Source: Fen-1273 sp963748405 (GTDB lineage Bacteria > Bacteroidota > Ignavibacteria > UBA10030 > UBA6906). From it: DNA of 64,000 nt. Each line of letters begins with the position of its first letter. Positions within the stretch are counted from its first letter, which is position 1. Under the pieces are notes generated by a model. The model had not been told where the DNA came from. It saw only the letters and a list, made by a program, of their open reading frames with translations, and did no database searches. Below are positions 9,085 through 16,435 of this stretch, in pieces. The stretch spans positions 1 to 64,000 of the forward strand of contig CAVVIT010000006.1 in the NCBI GenBank assembly GCA_963748405.1. Reading direction: 5' to 3'. Position numbers and translations under genes: made by a program.

Positions 9085-10446
9085 GTGCGTTCCGTTTTCT
9101 TCTGTGCCGCTTTTGCCGCATCCGTGTGCTCTGCCGCCGGCATGACGCCGGGGGATTCAATGACCCAGCGGGAACAATCCCAGATCGCTGATACCATACG
9201 GGGAGAGTTCCTCCGGTCATGGAAGGCCTACAGGCAGTACGCGTGGGGGCACGACGGAATCCGTCCGCTCAGCAAGACGCCGTTCGACTGGTACGGCACG
9301 CCACTGCTGATTACGCCCGTCGACGCTCTCGATACGATGATCCTGATGGGCCTGACGGAAGAAGCCGACACCTCCAGGGAATATATCGTCCGGCACCTCA
9401 CCTTTGACCTGGACATCTATGTCAAGAACTTTGAGGTGACGATCAGGCTCCTCGGCGGGCTTCTCTCGTCCTACCAGCTCACGGGGGACGGGAGGCTCCT
9501 TGCGTTTGCCCGCGATCTCGGGGACCGGTTACTCCCGGTGTTCAACGCGAAGACGGGTCTCCCGTACTCCGAGGTCAACCTCAGGACGGGGGCTGTCCGG
9601 GGGACGGGAACCAATCCATGTGAAGCGGGGACGCTTCTCATGGAATTCGGCGTGCTCAGCAGGCTCACCGGCAACCCGGTCTATTACGAAAAGGCGAAGC
9701 GGTCGTTCCTTGCGGTGTTCGAACGCCGTTCGCCGATAGGACTGGTCGGATCCGGGATAAACTGCGAGACCGGGATGTGGACATCGACGGAGAGTCACAT
9801 CGGCGCATGCATCGATTCGTATTATGAGTACATGGTCAAATGCGGGCGGCTTTTCGGCGACACCGTATGCCGGGAGATGTGGGATCGCTCCATCGCCTCT
9901 GTCAACCGCTATCTGGCTGACTCCTCAGGTGGCGAGTTCTGGTACGGAAGGGCGGACATGAACACGGGGCAGAGAACGAGAACCTGGTTCGGCGAGCTTG
10001 AGGCGTTTTTCCCCGCAGTGCTCGTGCTCGCCGGCGACACGACCCGCGCGGCGGCGCTCCAGCGCTCGTCTCTCGCGATGTGGAAGACATGCGGCGTCGA
10101 ACCTGAAGAGTATGACTACGTGGCACGTAAACCCGCGGCGTGCCGATACTTCCTGGGCCCCGAGATCGGCGAATCCACCTACTACATGTACCATGCGACG
10201 GGGGACCCTGCGTACCTGACCATGGGGAAGGTCATATTCGACAGTCTCCGTGCCTATTGCAGGGTTGACGGGGGTTTCGCGGAGTTAACGAACGTGATCA
10301 CGAAGGAGAAATCTGACCGGACGGAGACCTACTTCTTCGCAGAAACGCTGAAGTATCTCTACCTGTTGTTCGCTCCCCCGGGGACGCTGAAGTTTGATGA
10401 AGTGACGTTCAATACCGAGGCGCACCCGCTTCGCCGGACCTGGTGA
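9085..10446 (+). CDS. glycoside hydrolase family 47 (alpha-1,2-mannosidase-like)
   Basis: An exported 453-residue protein with the full GH47 (alpha/alpha)7-barrel signature. It has an early acidic motif (HDGIRPLSKTP), TPVDALDTMILMG, NFEVTIRLLGGLLSSY, an ESHIGACIDSYYEYMVK-type helix, and the C-terminal AETLKYLYLLF followed by FNTEAHP, where the Thr normally contributes to Ca2+ binding. GH47 enzymes cleave alpha-1,2-linked mannose with inversion and need Ca2+. A signal peptide of about 20 residues predicts periplasmic or outer-surface action. The GTG start is backed by an ACGGAGGAC ribosome site. The family is best known from the eukaryotic secretory pathway, and bacterial members are less common. 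It ends 12 bases from the convergent STAS gene. Confidence 0.88.
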   Translation: MRSVFFCAAFAASVCSAAGMTPGDSMTQREQSQIADTIRGEFLRSWKAYRQYAWGHDGIRPLSKTPFDWYGTPLLITPVDALDTMILMGLTEEADTSREYIVRHLTFDLDIYVKNFEVTIRLLGGLLSSYQLTGDGRLLAFARDLGDRLLPVFNAKTGLPYSEVNLRTGAVRGTGTNPCEAGTLLMEFGVLSRLTGNPVYYEKAKRSFLAVFERRSPIGLVGSGINCETGMWTSTESHIGACIDSYYEYMVKCGRLFGDTVCREMWDRSIASVNRYLADSSGGEFWYGRADMNTGQRTRTWFGELEAFFPAVLVLAGDTTRAAALQRSSLAMWKTCGVEPEEYDYVARKPAACRYFLGPEIGESTYYMYHATGDPAYLTMGKVIFDSLRAYCRVDGGFAELTNVITKEKSDRTETYFFAETLKYLYLLFAPPGTLKFDEVTFNTEAHPLRRTW

Positions 10447-10458
10447 CCGGCGGGGGGC

Positions 10459-10800
10459 TCAGCGCAGGACCTGCTCGCACGCCGTCTTCAGGTCGTAACA
10501 GATGGGGATGAGCGTGTTCACGAGCGTTCTGTCGAGGACAAGCTCGACCACTTTCTGCGGGTTCAAAAGGACCATCTTTCCACCCCGGAGCTTCAGCGTC
10601 TTGTGACTCCGCACGATGACGCCGATCCCCACCGACGCCATGAAATCCACCTCCGAGAGATCGACGACGACGCTTGCCTTTTCGACGGAAGTCTCCGCCG
10701 AAAGCCGGAGATCGATCTGATTCGTTCCCTCAATGTCCATCCTCCCCCGTAGGATGATCCGTTTTATCCCGCTGTCCAGACGATCAACTGCAAGCTCCAC
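10459..10800 (-). CDS. STAS-domain anti-sigma factor antagonist-like protein
   Basis: A 113-residue single STAS domain of the SpoIIAA/RsbV type. The key phosphoacceptor serine sits at Ser56 in VDFMASVGIGVIV, after the DLSEV strand, as in the family. Such proteins bind and release anti-sigma factors in partner-switching, and phosphorylation of this serine blocks binding. The GTG start has GGGAG 8 bases upstream. It follows a small membrane-protein gene by 73 bases and both lie downstream of a Pho-like box promoter. No cognate anti-sigma kinase is in the window, so the partner is unknown. Confidence 0.85.
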   Translation of the reverse strand: MELAVDRLDSGIKRIILRGRMDIEGTNQIDLRLSAETSVEKASVVVDLSEVDFMASVGIGVIVRSHKTLKLRGGKMVLLNPQKVVELVLDRTLVNTLIPICYDLKTACEQVLR

Positions 10801-10873
10801 GAAGAGTCTCCCTGCGCGGGATCAGCACCGTCCCACGGCATGTGTGTGTGAATGGGTGGGCCCGGGGATGCGG

Positions 10874-11062
10874 TCACGGGCGTGAAAGGATGCCGAACAA
10901 CAGGCCGAACATGGTCGCAAGCGTACCAACGCCGATCATCAGCAGAAGAGTTCCGTTATCCCGCGATTCTGCGTCGCGCGGCCCGGAGATTTCCTGTTGC
11001 GGAAAAGACTCCCGGATGAGTTCGAATATGAAGGGGAGCCTCTCCCTGCGCCGTGCGAGCAT
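10874..11062 (-). CDS. small single-span membrane protein, unknown
   Basis: About 62 residues if it starts at the ATG at 11062; the frame is open to a TTG at 11113. The shorter start is preferred because the predicted promoter -7 element overlaps the TTG. The N-terminal half is basic and amphipathic (MLARRRERLPFIFELIRES). The C-terminal third is one hydrophobic span (LLLMIGVGTLATMFGLLFGIL) ending SRP. No family was recognised. Its position directly after a four-repeat Pho-like box and before the STAS gene suggests regulated expression of both. The ribosome site is weak. Confidence 0.5.
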   Translation of the reverse strand: MLARRRERLPFIFELIRESFPQQEISGPRDAESRDNGTLLLMIGVGTLATMFGLLFGILSRP

Positions 11063-11110
11063 CGTGTGAAAGTCCCGGACGATCCGTGATGATGTTCCTG
11101 CCTGCGATGC

Positions 11111-11165
11111 CAAAGATAGGCAACCCGTGTTACCGCAAGGTTATGCCTGTGTTATCATATTGTTA
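11111..11165 (-). promoter_or_regulatory. Pho-like box A: four TAAC repeats at 11-bp period plus -7 element
   Basis: Read on the minus strand: TAAC-N7-TAAC-N7-TAAC-N7-TAAC, then N10, then TATCTTTG. All four 4-mers match exactly, and their plus-strand GTTA positions are 11129, 11140, 11151 and 11162. TATCTTTG fits the Bacteroidota -7 consensus TAnnTTTG. Direct repeats with an 11-bp period ending about 10 bp before the -10 element is the arrangement of PhoB/OmpR-type activator boxes. It would drive the small membrane-protein and STAS genes. Confidence 0.72.
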
Positions 11166-11181
11166 GGTCTTCGGCTCTATC

Positions 11182-12915
11182 TCACCTGCGGCGGTGGGGG
11201 GGCGTCTGTGCGGCAGCATCGCCTGCCCCGGCAAAGAGACCGGTGAGGGCGCCGTCGCACCCGGGTGGTTGAGGCACATCGAGGATCGCGGCGAGCGTCG
11301 GCACAATGTCATTGGGTCGGCATGCGGCGGGATAACACCCGGGGGTGATCCCGCAACCGTAGAACAGCAGGGGAACGTGGCGGTCATATCCGTACGGGGT
11401 TCCGTGTGTCGTTCCCGTCTGTCCGCCCGACCAGATCGAAAAGGGTGACGTCAGGAGTGCAATATCTCCGCTCCGTTCCTCGTTGAATGAGCGTGCGAAC
11501 CTGACCTCGATGCTGTCGGCCGGTTCTTCTCCCCCGGCCGGTGACGTTAACTGCGCACGCGTGTAGCATCGCACGATGCCCGGTTCACGAAGGGCTGCTA
11601 TCACGACGGATTTCCTGAACGCCTCCACGGGGAAACCGTGTGCGGCGATCCCCTCCGTGTCAAGATAGATGAAGCTGTTGGAGAGCGAGACTATCAGGTT
11701 GTCTTTTCCCTCGTTGTAGTTGAATTCCTGCCCGAGGCGGACCTTGACGTCGAGCAGGACATCCCGGGGATCGATCCGGATGCCTCCCGAAGACGGACGG
11801 GACTCCGGGAGAGGGCAAACACCGTGGTCGGCCGTCAGGACGACAGTCACATTCTGCAGGCCGATGCAGTGGTCGATGTATGCGAAGAGCCCCTGCAGCG
11901 TCCCGTCGAGCCGGAGGAGTATGTCTTCCATTTCCTGGCTGTCCGGACCGAACGTGTGACCGCAGTAGTCAGGTGATGAAAAACTGACGGCAAGGATGTC
12001 CGTTGCGCCGCGGCGTCCGAGTTGTTCACCTTCGATTGCCGCCTGACAGAACCGGGCCGTTAACTCGTCGCCGAACGGCGTCGGGAGAAGCCCGTCGAAT
12101 CGCCGGAACGGACCCGTCCCGGCGCGCCCGGGCGGCCCCGTCCGGGCGAGGTCGCGCACGATGTGCGGGAATACCGGGCGATCCTCCCCCGGGAGCGTTC
12201 CCTCCCCGGGCGCATCGTCGGGGGAGGAACGGATGTAACAACTGTCCGGCAGCAGTCGTTCCCATGTCCTCCCGAGGAACCCCCCGGCCACGCCCGCGGC
12301 ATTAAAGTCCGCCGTCCAGGAGGGGAGTGCATTCGTGTAATACGTGCTCGTGATCCAGTTCCCCGATTCCGGGTCAAACCAGAATGCCCCGCCCGGGTGC
12401 CGGCCGGCAAGAAGGATCGCCCCACGGTCTTTTATGGCGATGCCTATCACCTTCGAAGAAGGGGAGCGCAAGGTGAGCTCGTCGCCGAGCGTTCTCCCGT
12501 GGAACCGGAGAGGTGACATTCTCCCGGCGGCGTTCTCAGGCCGGATCCCCACGCTCGCGAACGAGGAATCCTCCACGCAGTAGACCGCCCGTTGCTTCTG
12601 CCTGTCGAACCATTCATTGCCGATGATTCCGCTGGTCCTGACCGGGATGCCGGAGAGAATCGTTGCATGCCCCGGGCCGGTGAACGTCGAGGCGTAGTCA
12701 TAAGCACAATTCGTGAAGTCGGCTCCCTCCTGCGCGAGGAGGTTGAACCCCCTTTTCCCGAACAGGTCGGCGAACCTGACGAGGTAGTCCGCCCGCATCT
12801 GGTCGACGACGATGACGAGGACGAGGGCCGGCTTCTTCTGCCGCGGCTGCGTGCGAGCTGCGCCCGGGATCCAGACGGAGACGGCGAACAAAAGAACCAG
12901 GAGAATACGATTCAT
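11182..12915 (-). CDS. pafA: PafA-type alkaline phosphatase (phosphomonoesterase)
   Basis: An exported 577-residue alkaline phosphatase superfamily enzyme that releases phosphate from organic monoesters. A signal peptide is followed by the metal and nucleophile motif set: Asp38 in VVDQMRADYL, Thr79 in TFTGPGHA, Asn100 in GIIGNEWFD, and Lys162/Arg164 in IKDRGA. These numbers coincide with those described for Elizabethkingia PafA, where Lys162/Arg164 mark monoesterase rather than diesterase action. Later Zn ligands are in DYCGHTFGPDS, TADHG and TTHGTPYGYDRHVPL. The ATG overlaps the stop of the preceding propeller gene (ATGA). It is the last gene of a minus-strand unit led by a TonB receptor and a Pho-like box, which fits phosphate starvation induction. 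Confidence 0.9.
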   Translation of the reverse strand: MNRILLVLLFAVSVWIPGAARTQPRQKKPALVLVIVVDQMRADYLVRFADLFGKRGFNLLAQEGADFTNCAYDYASTFTGPGHATILSGIPVRTSGIIGNEWFDRQKQRAVYCVEDSSFASVGIRPENAAGRMSPLRFHGRTLGDELTLRSPSSKVIGIAIKDRGAILLAGRHPGGAFWFDPESGNWITSTYYTNALPSWTADFNAAGVAGGFLGRTWERLLPDSCYIRSSPDDAPGEGTLPGEDRPVFPHIVRDLARTGPPGRAGTGPFRRFDGLLPTPFGDELTARFCQAAIEGEQLGRRGATDILAVSFSSPDYCGHTFGPDSQEMEDILLRLDGTLQGLFAYIDHCIGLQNVTVVLTADHGVCPLPESRPSSGGIRIDPRDVLLDVKVRLGQEFNYNEGKDNLIVSLSNSFIYLDTEGIAAHGFPVEAFRKSVVIAALREPGIVRCYTRAQLTSPAGGEEPADSIEVRFARSFNEERSGDIALLTSPFSIWSGGQTGTTHGTPYGYDRHVPLLFYGCGITPGCYPAACRPNDIVPTLAAILDVPQPPGCDGALTGLFAGAGDAAAQTPPHRRR

Positions 12916-13916
12916 TCGCCGACCACGAGTATGTACATCTCATTCTTTGAGCCTCCGCTTGCGCTCCTGTCGTGTGCGGCCGGGATGTAGAGGCGGTGCG
13001 TTTTCGGGTCCAGTGCCATGGTCTTCCCACCCTGCACCGTCGTAATCCGCCCGAGAGAAGTGAACCCGTCCGGGGAGTCCTCCCGGAAGACATCCAGAGT
13101 TCCGTCTTTGTTTGAGGCGTAGATGCGACTCGTCCCGGGGTCAAAGGCCGTCCCGTCGACTCCCTTGCCGATGGGAAACGTCGCGATCACCGCGCCGCGG
13201 TCAGCATCCATGACCGCGAGAACCTGGTTCCGGCCCCCGACGAAAAGCCGCCTGTTGGTCCTGTCCATCGAGAGCCCCGTCGGCGTCCCGCACGGTGCGA
13301 TCGGCCAGCGTGAGAGGACGACGAGTCCTGACGCATCGAAGCACACGACCTCGTCCCGGTCTTCGATGTTGACGAAGACCTTCCCCTTCCCGTCCGCGAC
13401 GGCGGACTCCGGCGACCCGCCAAGCCGGAGTGTCCCGACGACGTTCAGGCTCGCCGCATCGATCGCGGTGCAGTTCTCGCTCCCCCCGTTAAACGTGAAC
13501 ACCCTCCCGGTCACGGGTTCGAACAGGATGGCGTCCGGCTTCTTCCCCGTGACCTCGATGGTCGCCTGCGTGGAAAGTGATTTCAGGTCGAAAACCGTCA
13601 CCGTGGCATTACTGCCGTTGCTGGTGAAACCCCTGCCGAACGGCGCAGCGGCGGCGATCCCGTGCACCCCGGGGGTATTGGGGATCGCGCCTTCAGGACG
13701 CATCGCGTCAAGGTTAATGACCTCGACGCGTGACGCGTGCGAGACGTAGAGCCTCCGGGCGTCGCTGTCGCATGTGGCATAGTCCCATCCTCCTGTTCCG
13801 CCAACGGCGATGCTGTCGATCACCCGGGGGAGCCGCCCCTGGGCGCAGGCGGAGCCTGATGGGCCCTGCAGGATGAGCAGGGCGATTGCTGCTGTCAGTA
13901 GTGTGCTCGTGTCCAT
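12912..13916 (-). CDS. exported YncE-like beta-propeller protein
   Basis: A 334-residue secreted beta-propeller with a signal peptide ending near residue 25. Repeats of the YVTN/NHL-like kind are visible: ARRLYVSHASRVEVINLD, GRVFTFNGGSENCTAID, NRRLFVGGRNQVLAVMD and TSRIYASNKDGTLDVF. The fold suggests about seven blades and a binding or scaffold role rather than catalysis. It is cotranscribed with the phosphoesterase upstream (13 bases) and with the alkaline phosphatase downstream (4-base overlap). It may organise or assist the exported phosphatases; that role is inferred from context only. Confidence 0.8.
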   Translation of the reverse strand: MDTSTLLTAAIALLILQGPSGSACAQGRLPRVIDSIAVGGTGGWDYATCDSDARRLYVSHASRVEVINLDAMRPEGAIPNTPGVHGIAAAAPFGRGFTSNGSNATVTVFDLKSLSTQATIEVTGKKPDAILFEPVTGRVFTFNGGSENCTAIDAASLNVVGTLRLGGSPESAVADGKGKVFVNIEDRDEVVCFDASGLVVLSRWPIAPCGTPTGLSMDRTNRRLFVGGRNQVLAVMDADRGAVIATFPIGKGVDGTAFDPGTSRIYASNKDGTLDVFREDSPDGFTSLGRITTVQGGKTMALDPKTHRLYIPAAHDRSASGGSKNEMYILVVGE

Positions 13917-13929
13917 GCGGTCGTCTCCG

Positions 13930-14853
13930 TTATTTCGTCCACGTCCATGAATCGATGGTCGCCAGGTGCTTTCCCGGCCGGGCGTCGACCGTCCGCAAAC
14001 TGGCGGTGCGCCCCTCGAACGTGATGAACGTGATGCAGGGGAATGACCTCTCGGAAGGAGTGAACGCCGTCCGGGGCCCGGGGGGGGCGGGATCCTTCCA
14101 GCTTGCCCCTCCGGTGCCGTTGATCACGTGGACCATTCCCCGGGCCTCATCGACAGTGCCGTCCGGCAGAAGCGGCCTGGAACGCAGGTAGAGATGGGCA
14201 TGGCCGTTGAACACAAAGTCGCCTCCGTGACGGGAAAGACTCTCGAGCCAGGGACGGCACGTCGGGAGATATGGTTCCTTGTACGTGAGGTCGTACGACG
14301 GCTCGTGCCAGACCCCCACGAGCCAATCCTCCGGTTTCACGTTCGCGAGATACCTCTCGAGCCATCGCTCCATCGTCGTCGAATCGGTGAAGAAGGCGTC
14401 GCAGAAGACGATGTGCACGTTCCCCCTGTGCCAGGCGAAGAAGTGCGTGCTGCTGTCCTCGTCGTTGACCGGGAGAACGCCGTGCGTGTACCTGTCCCAG
14501 CTGGATTTCTTGCTGTACGTGTCGCCCTGTTCGTTCTGGGCGTCGTGATTGCTCGTGCAGAGGAGGAACCTTCCCGGCACAAAGAGCTCATTCATCCCCC
14601 TGTACCCGAGGGATCTCTGCCAGTCCTGGTCCGAGCCGTGGTGGGTGAAATCGCCGGTATGAACCTGAACATCCCAGTCGGTGATGTCATGCAGGAGAAC
14701 CGAAGCGATGTTCTCGCAGGCGTTGTCGAGGTTCTCGCGCGAATCCCCCCAGAGCGCCACCGTCACTTTGTCCTGCGTGACCCGCGCGCGCGGTGCGAGA
14801 AACGCCGCGATAAACACGCACATCCCGAGCGTGAATCTGAACACTGCATTCAT
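13930..14853 (-). CDS. exported calcineurin-like metallophosphoesterase
   Basis: A 307-residue periplasmic or secreted metallophosphoesterase. After a signal peptide, the di-metal motifs appear in order: GDSRE, GDFTHHG, SNHD (the GNHD position), a WHEP histidine and GHAHLYL. Such enzymes hydrolyse phosphomonoesters or diesters, often nucleotides or phospholipid head groups; the substrate cannot be assigned. It lies in the minus-strand phosphatase unit between the T9SS beta-helix gene and the propeller gene. An 85-base gap holding a hairpin precedes it, so its expression may be lower than that of the first two genes. Confidence 0.85.
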   Translation of the reverse strand: MNAVFRFTLGMCVFIAAFLAPRARVTQDKVTVALWGDSRENLDNACENIASVLLHDITDWDVQVHTGDFTHHGSDQDWQRSLGYRGMNELFVPGRFLLCTSNHDAQNEQGDTYSKKSSWDRYTHGVLPVNDEDSSTHFFAWHRGNVHIVFCDAFFTDSTTMERWLERYLANVKPEDWLVGVWHEPSYDLTYKEPYLPTCRPWLESLSRHGGDFVFNGHAHLYLRSRPLLPDGTVDEARGMVHVINGTGGASWKDPAPPGPRTAFTPSERSFPCITFITFEGRTASLRTVDARPGKHLATIDSWTWTK

Positions 14854-14892
14854 GCCGCGGATCCTTCCCTGATATGTCGATCCTGTTTATGC

Positions 14893-14918
14893 CGGGCGGC
14901 GGAAGATCCCGCCGCCCG
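14893..14918. terminator. 10-bp inverted repeat between cotranscribed genes
   Basis: CGGGCGGCGG, six-base loop, and its exact complement, just after the T9SS beta-helix gene. There is no U-tract in either direction. It may be an attenuating or mRNA-stabilising hairpin rather than a full terminator. Confidence 0.45.
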
Positions 14919-14938
14919 ACGTCATCAGAGTGCACATG

Positions 14939-16393
14939 TCATTTCATCAACAGCATCTTCCGCACCGACGTGAACCTGTCGGCTTCGAGCCGGAAGAAGT
15001 ACATCCCGGAAGCGACGTTGTTCGCGTTCCACACGACGGAGTACTGTCCCGCTTCGTGCACGCCGTTGAAGAGCACGGCGACTTCTCTTCCCAGAACGTC
15101 GTACACGGTCAGCCGCACGTTGCTCCGCACGGGGATATCGAACGCGATCGTCGTCGACGGATTGAACGGGTTCGGGTAGTTCTGGTGCAGAACAAATGCA
15201 GAGGCCGCTGCCGTGTTCTGGCCTTTCACCGATGTGGCAATGAACACGCCCAGGGCCCCCATGTTGGGGTCGCCGGGGAGGTTGGCGCCGGGGAAGTAGG
15301 GATTGACCCAGGCGGCGGGAGGGGTGAACCCGTGCCCCACGCCCATGGAGCCGGGGAGGAGGTGGTAGTCGTTCTGCCCGTCAAGCGCGAACCAGTCGTT
15401 GGTGAAGTAGGTCTGGTAGCTCGTGAAGAGCGCGCTTGCTTTGACGTCCAGGATGTCGTGGGGAGCCGGCTTGCCGATGCCGTCGGAAGGGTAGTACCGC
15501 GCGATGCCCTTGAGGCTGTCGGCGGAGTAGAAGAACAGGTTGTTGTCGTAGACCGTGCGGAGCGTATCGGCCTTGGTGGTGATCTCGAGCTCCTGGTACA
15601 TGTCGCCGATGATGTTGTTGTAGATCTGCGCCCGGCCGCTGGCGTCGACGAGGATGCCGTATCCCAGCTCGCCCACGCGCCGCCATCCGCCCGCGACGAT
15701 CGTGTTGTTGTGGACGCACACGTTCGTGATCCGCAGCAGCGTCGGGTCGGCGTTGATCTTGATGCCGTTGCCGCCGGAGCTCCAGATGACGTTGTAGGCG
15801 ATCTCGCCGATCGTACCACTCTTGACGTTGATGTTGTCGCCGTCGGGGGCGCCGCACCACTTGATGGTGTTGCGGAGGATGCTGGCGTTGCCGCCGTGGA
15901 GGCCGATGCAGTCATCCACCGTACCGATCACCGTGTTGTCGGTGAAGACCGTCGTGGTCTTGTTCTGGTAGTCGGAGTAGACGTCGATCGTCCGGTAGGC
16001 ATGTCCCGCCGTGTTATTGCCGCCCGCCCAGAGGATCGTGGTCCACTTCATCTCGAAGTAGGTGCAGGAGTCTCCGACGATCCCGCCCCACTGTCCGGGA
16101 CCGGTGCGCCTCGCCGGGGGGACCGTGAAGAAGTTCGGGTTCTGCTTTGTGCCGTCGCAGAAGAACGTCCCCAGGACGTGGATCCATCCCGTCGGGCTTG
16201 CCATGATGACCGTGTCGCCGGCGCTAAACCGGAGCGTGTCTCCCGGGTTGACGATAAGGCTGTCTTTGACGACGTAGGTGTGGTTGGCAAGCGTCGTCCC
16301 CTTGATGGTGCCCGAAAGCGTGTCGGGGAGTGTCGCCGCACCCGCACTGCCGGCAAGTGCTGCTGTGACGAAAAGAGTCAAAAGCGGTCGCAT
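14939..16393 (-). CDS. T9SS-exported parallel beta-helix protein
   Basis: A 484-residue secreted protein with a signal peptide (first 19 residues), a polymorphic beta-helix core and a C-terminal type IX sorting domain. The core shows stacked turns such as DSLIVNPGDTLRFSAGDTVIM, LRITNVCVHNNTIVAGG and AQIYNNIIGDM, a right-handed beta-helix pattern. The sorting domain runs over the last 85 residues with NYPNPFNPSTTIAFDI, VYDVLGREVAVLFNG and SVRKMLLMK, and resembles that of the beta-helix protein at the left of the window. It follows the TonB receptor by 42 bases. No catalytic site was identified; surface capture or hydrolysis of a phosphorylated polymer is a context-based guess. Confidence 0.85.
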   Translation of the reverse strand: MRPLLTLFVTAALAGSAGAATLPDTLSGTIKGTTLANHTYVVKDSLIVNPGDTLRFSAGDTVIMASPTGWIHVLGTFFCDGTKQNPNFFTVPPARRTGPGQWGGIVGDSCTYFEMKWTTILWAGGNNTAGHAYRTIDVYSDYQNKTTTVFTDNTVIGTVDDCIGLHGGNASILRNTIKWCGAPDGDNINVKSGTIGEIAYNVIWSSGGNGIKINADPTLLRITNVCVHNNTIVAGGWRRVGELGYGILVDASGRAQIYNNIIGDMYQELEITTKADTLRTVYDNNLFFYSADSLKGIARYYPSDGIGKPAPHDILDVKASALFTSYQTYFTNDWFALDGQNDYHLLPGSMGVGHGFTPPAAWVNPYFPGANLPGDPNMGALGVFIATSVKGQNTAAASAFVLHQNYPNPFNPSTTIAFDIPVRSNVRLTVYDVLGREVAVLFNGVHEAGQYSVVWNANNVASGMYFFRLEADRFTSVRKMLLMK

Positions 16394-16435
16394 ACCTGCT
16401 CCTCCAAATGGTTATTGTGTTGATGTGATTGTGAG

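Noticed and set aside
14930..16423. 497-codon plus-strand open frame almost exactly antisense to the second T9SS protein
   Set aside because: The minus-strand frame has a signal peptide and sorting domain; the plus-strand protein shows low-complexity Val/Asp/Arg repeats only.
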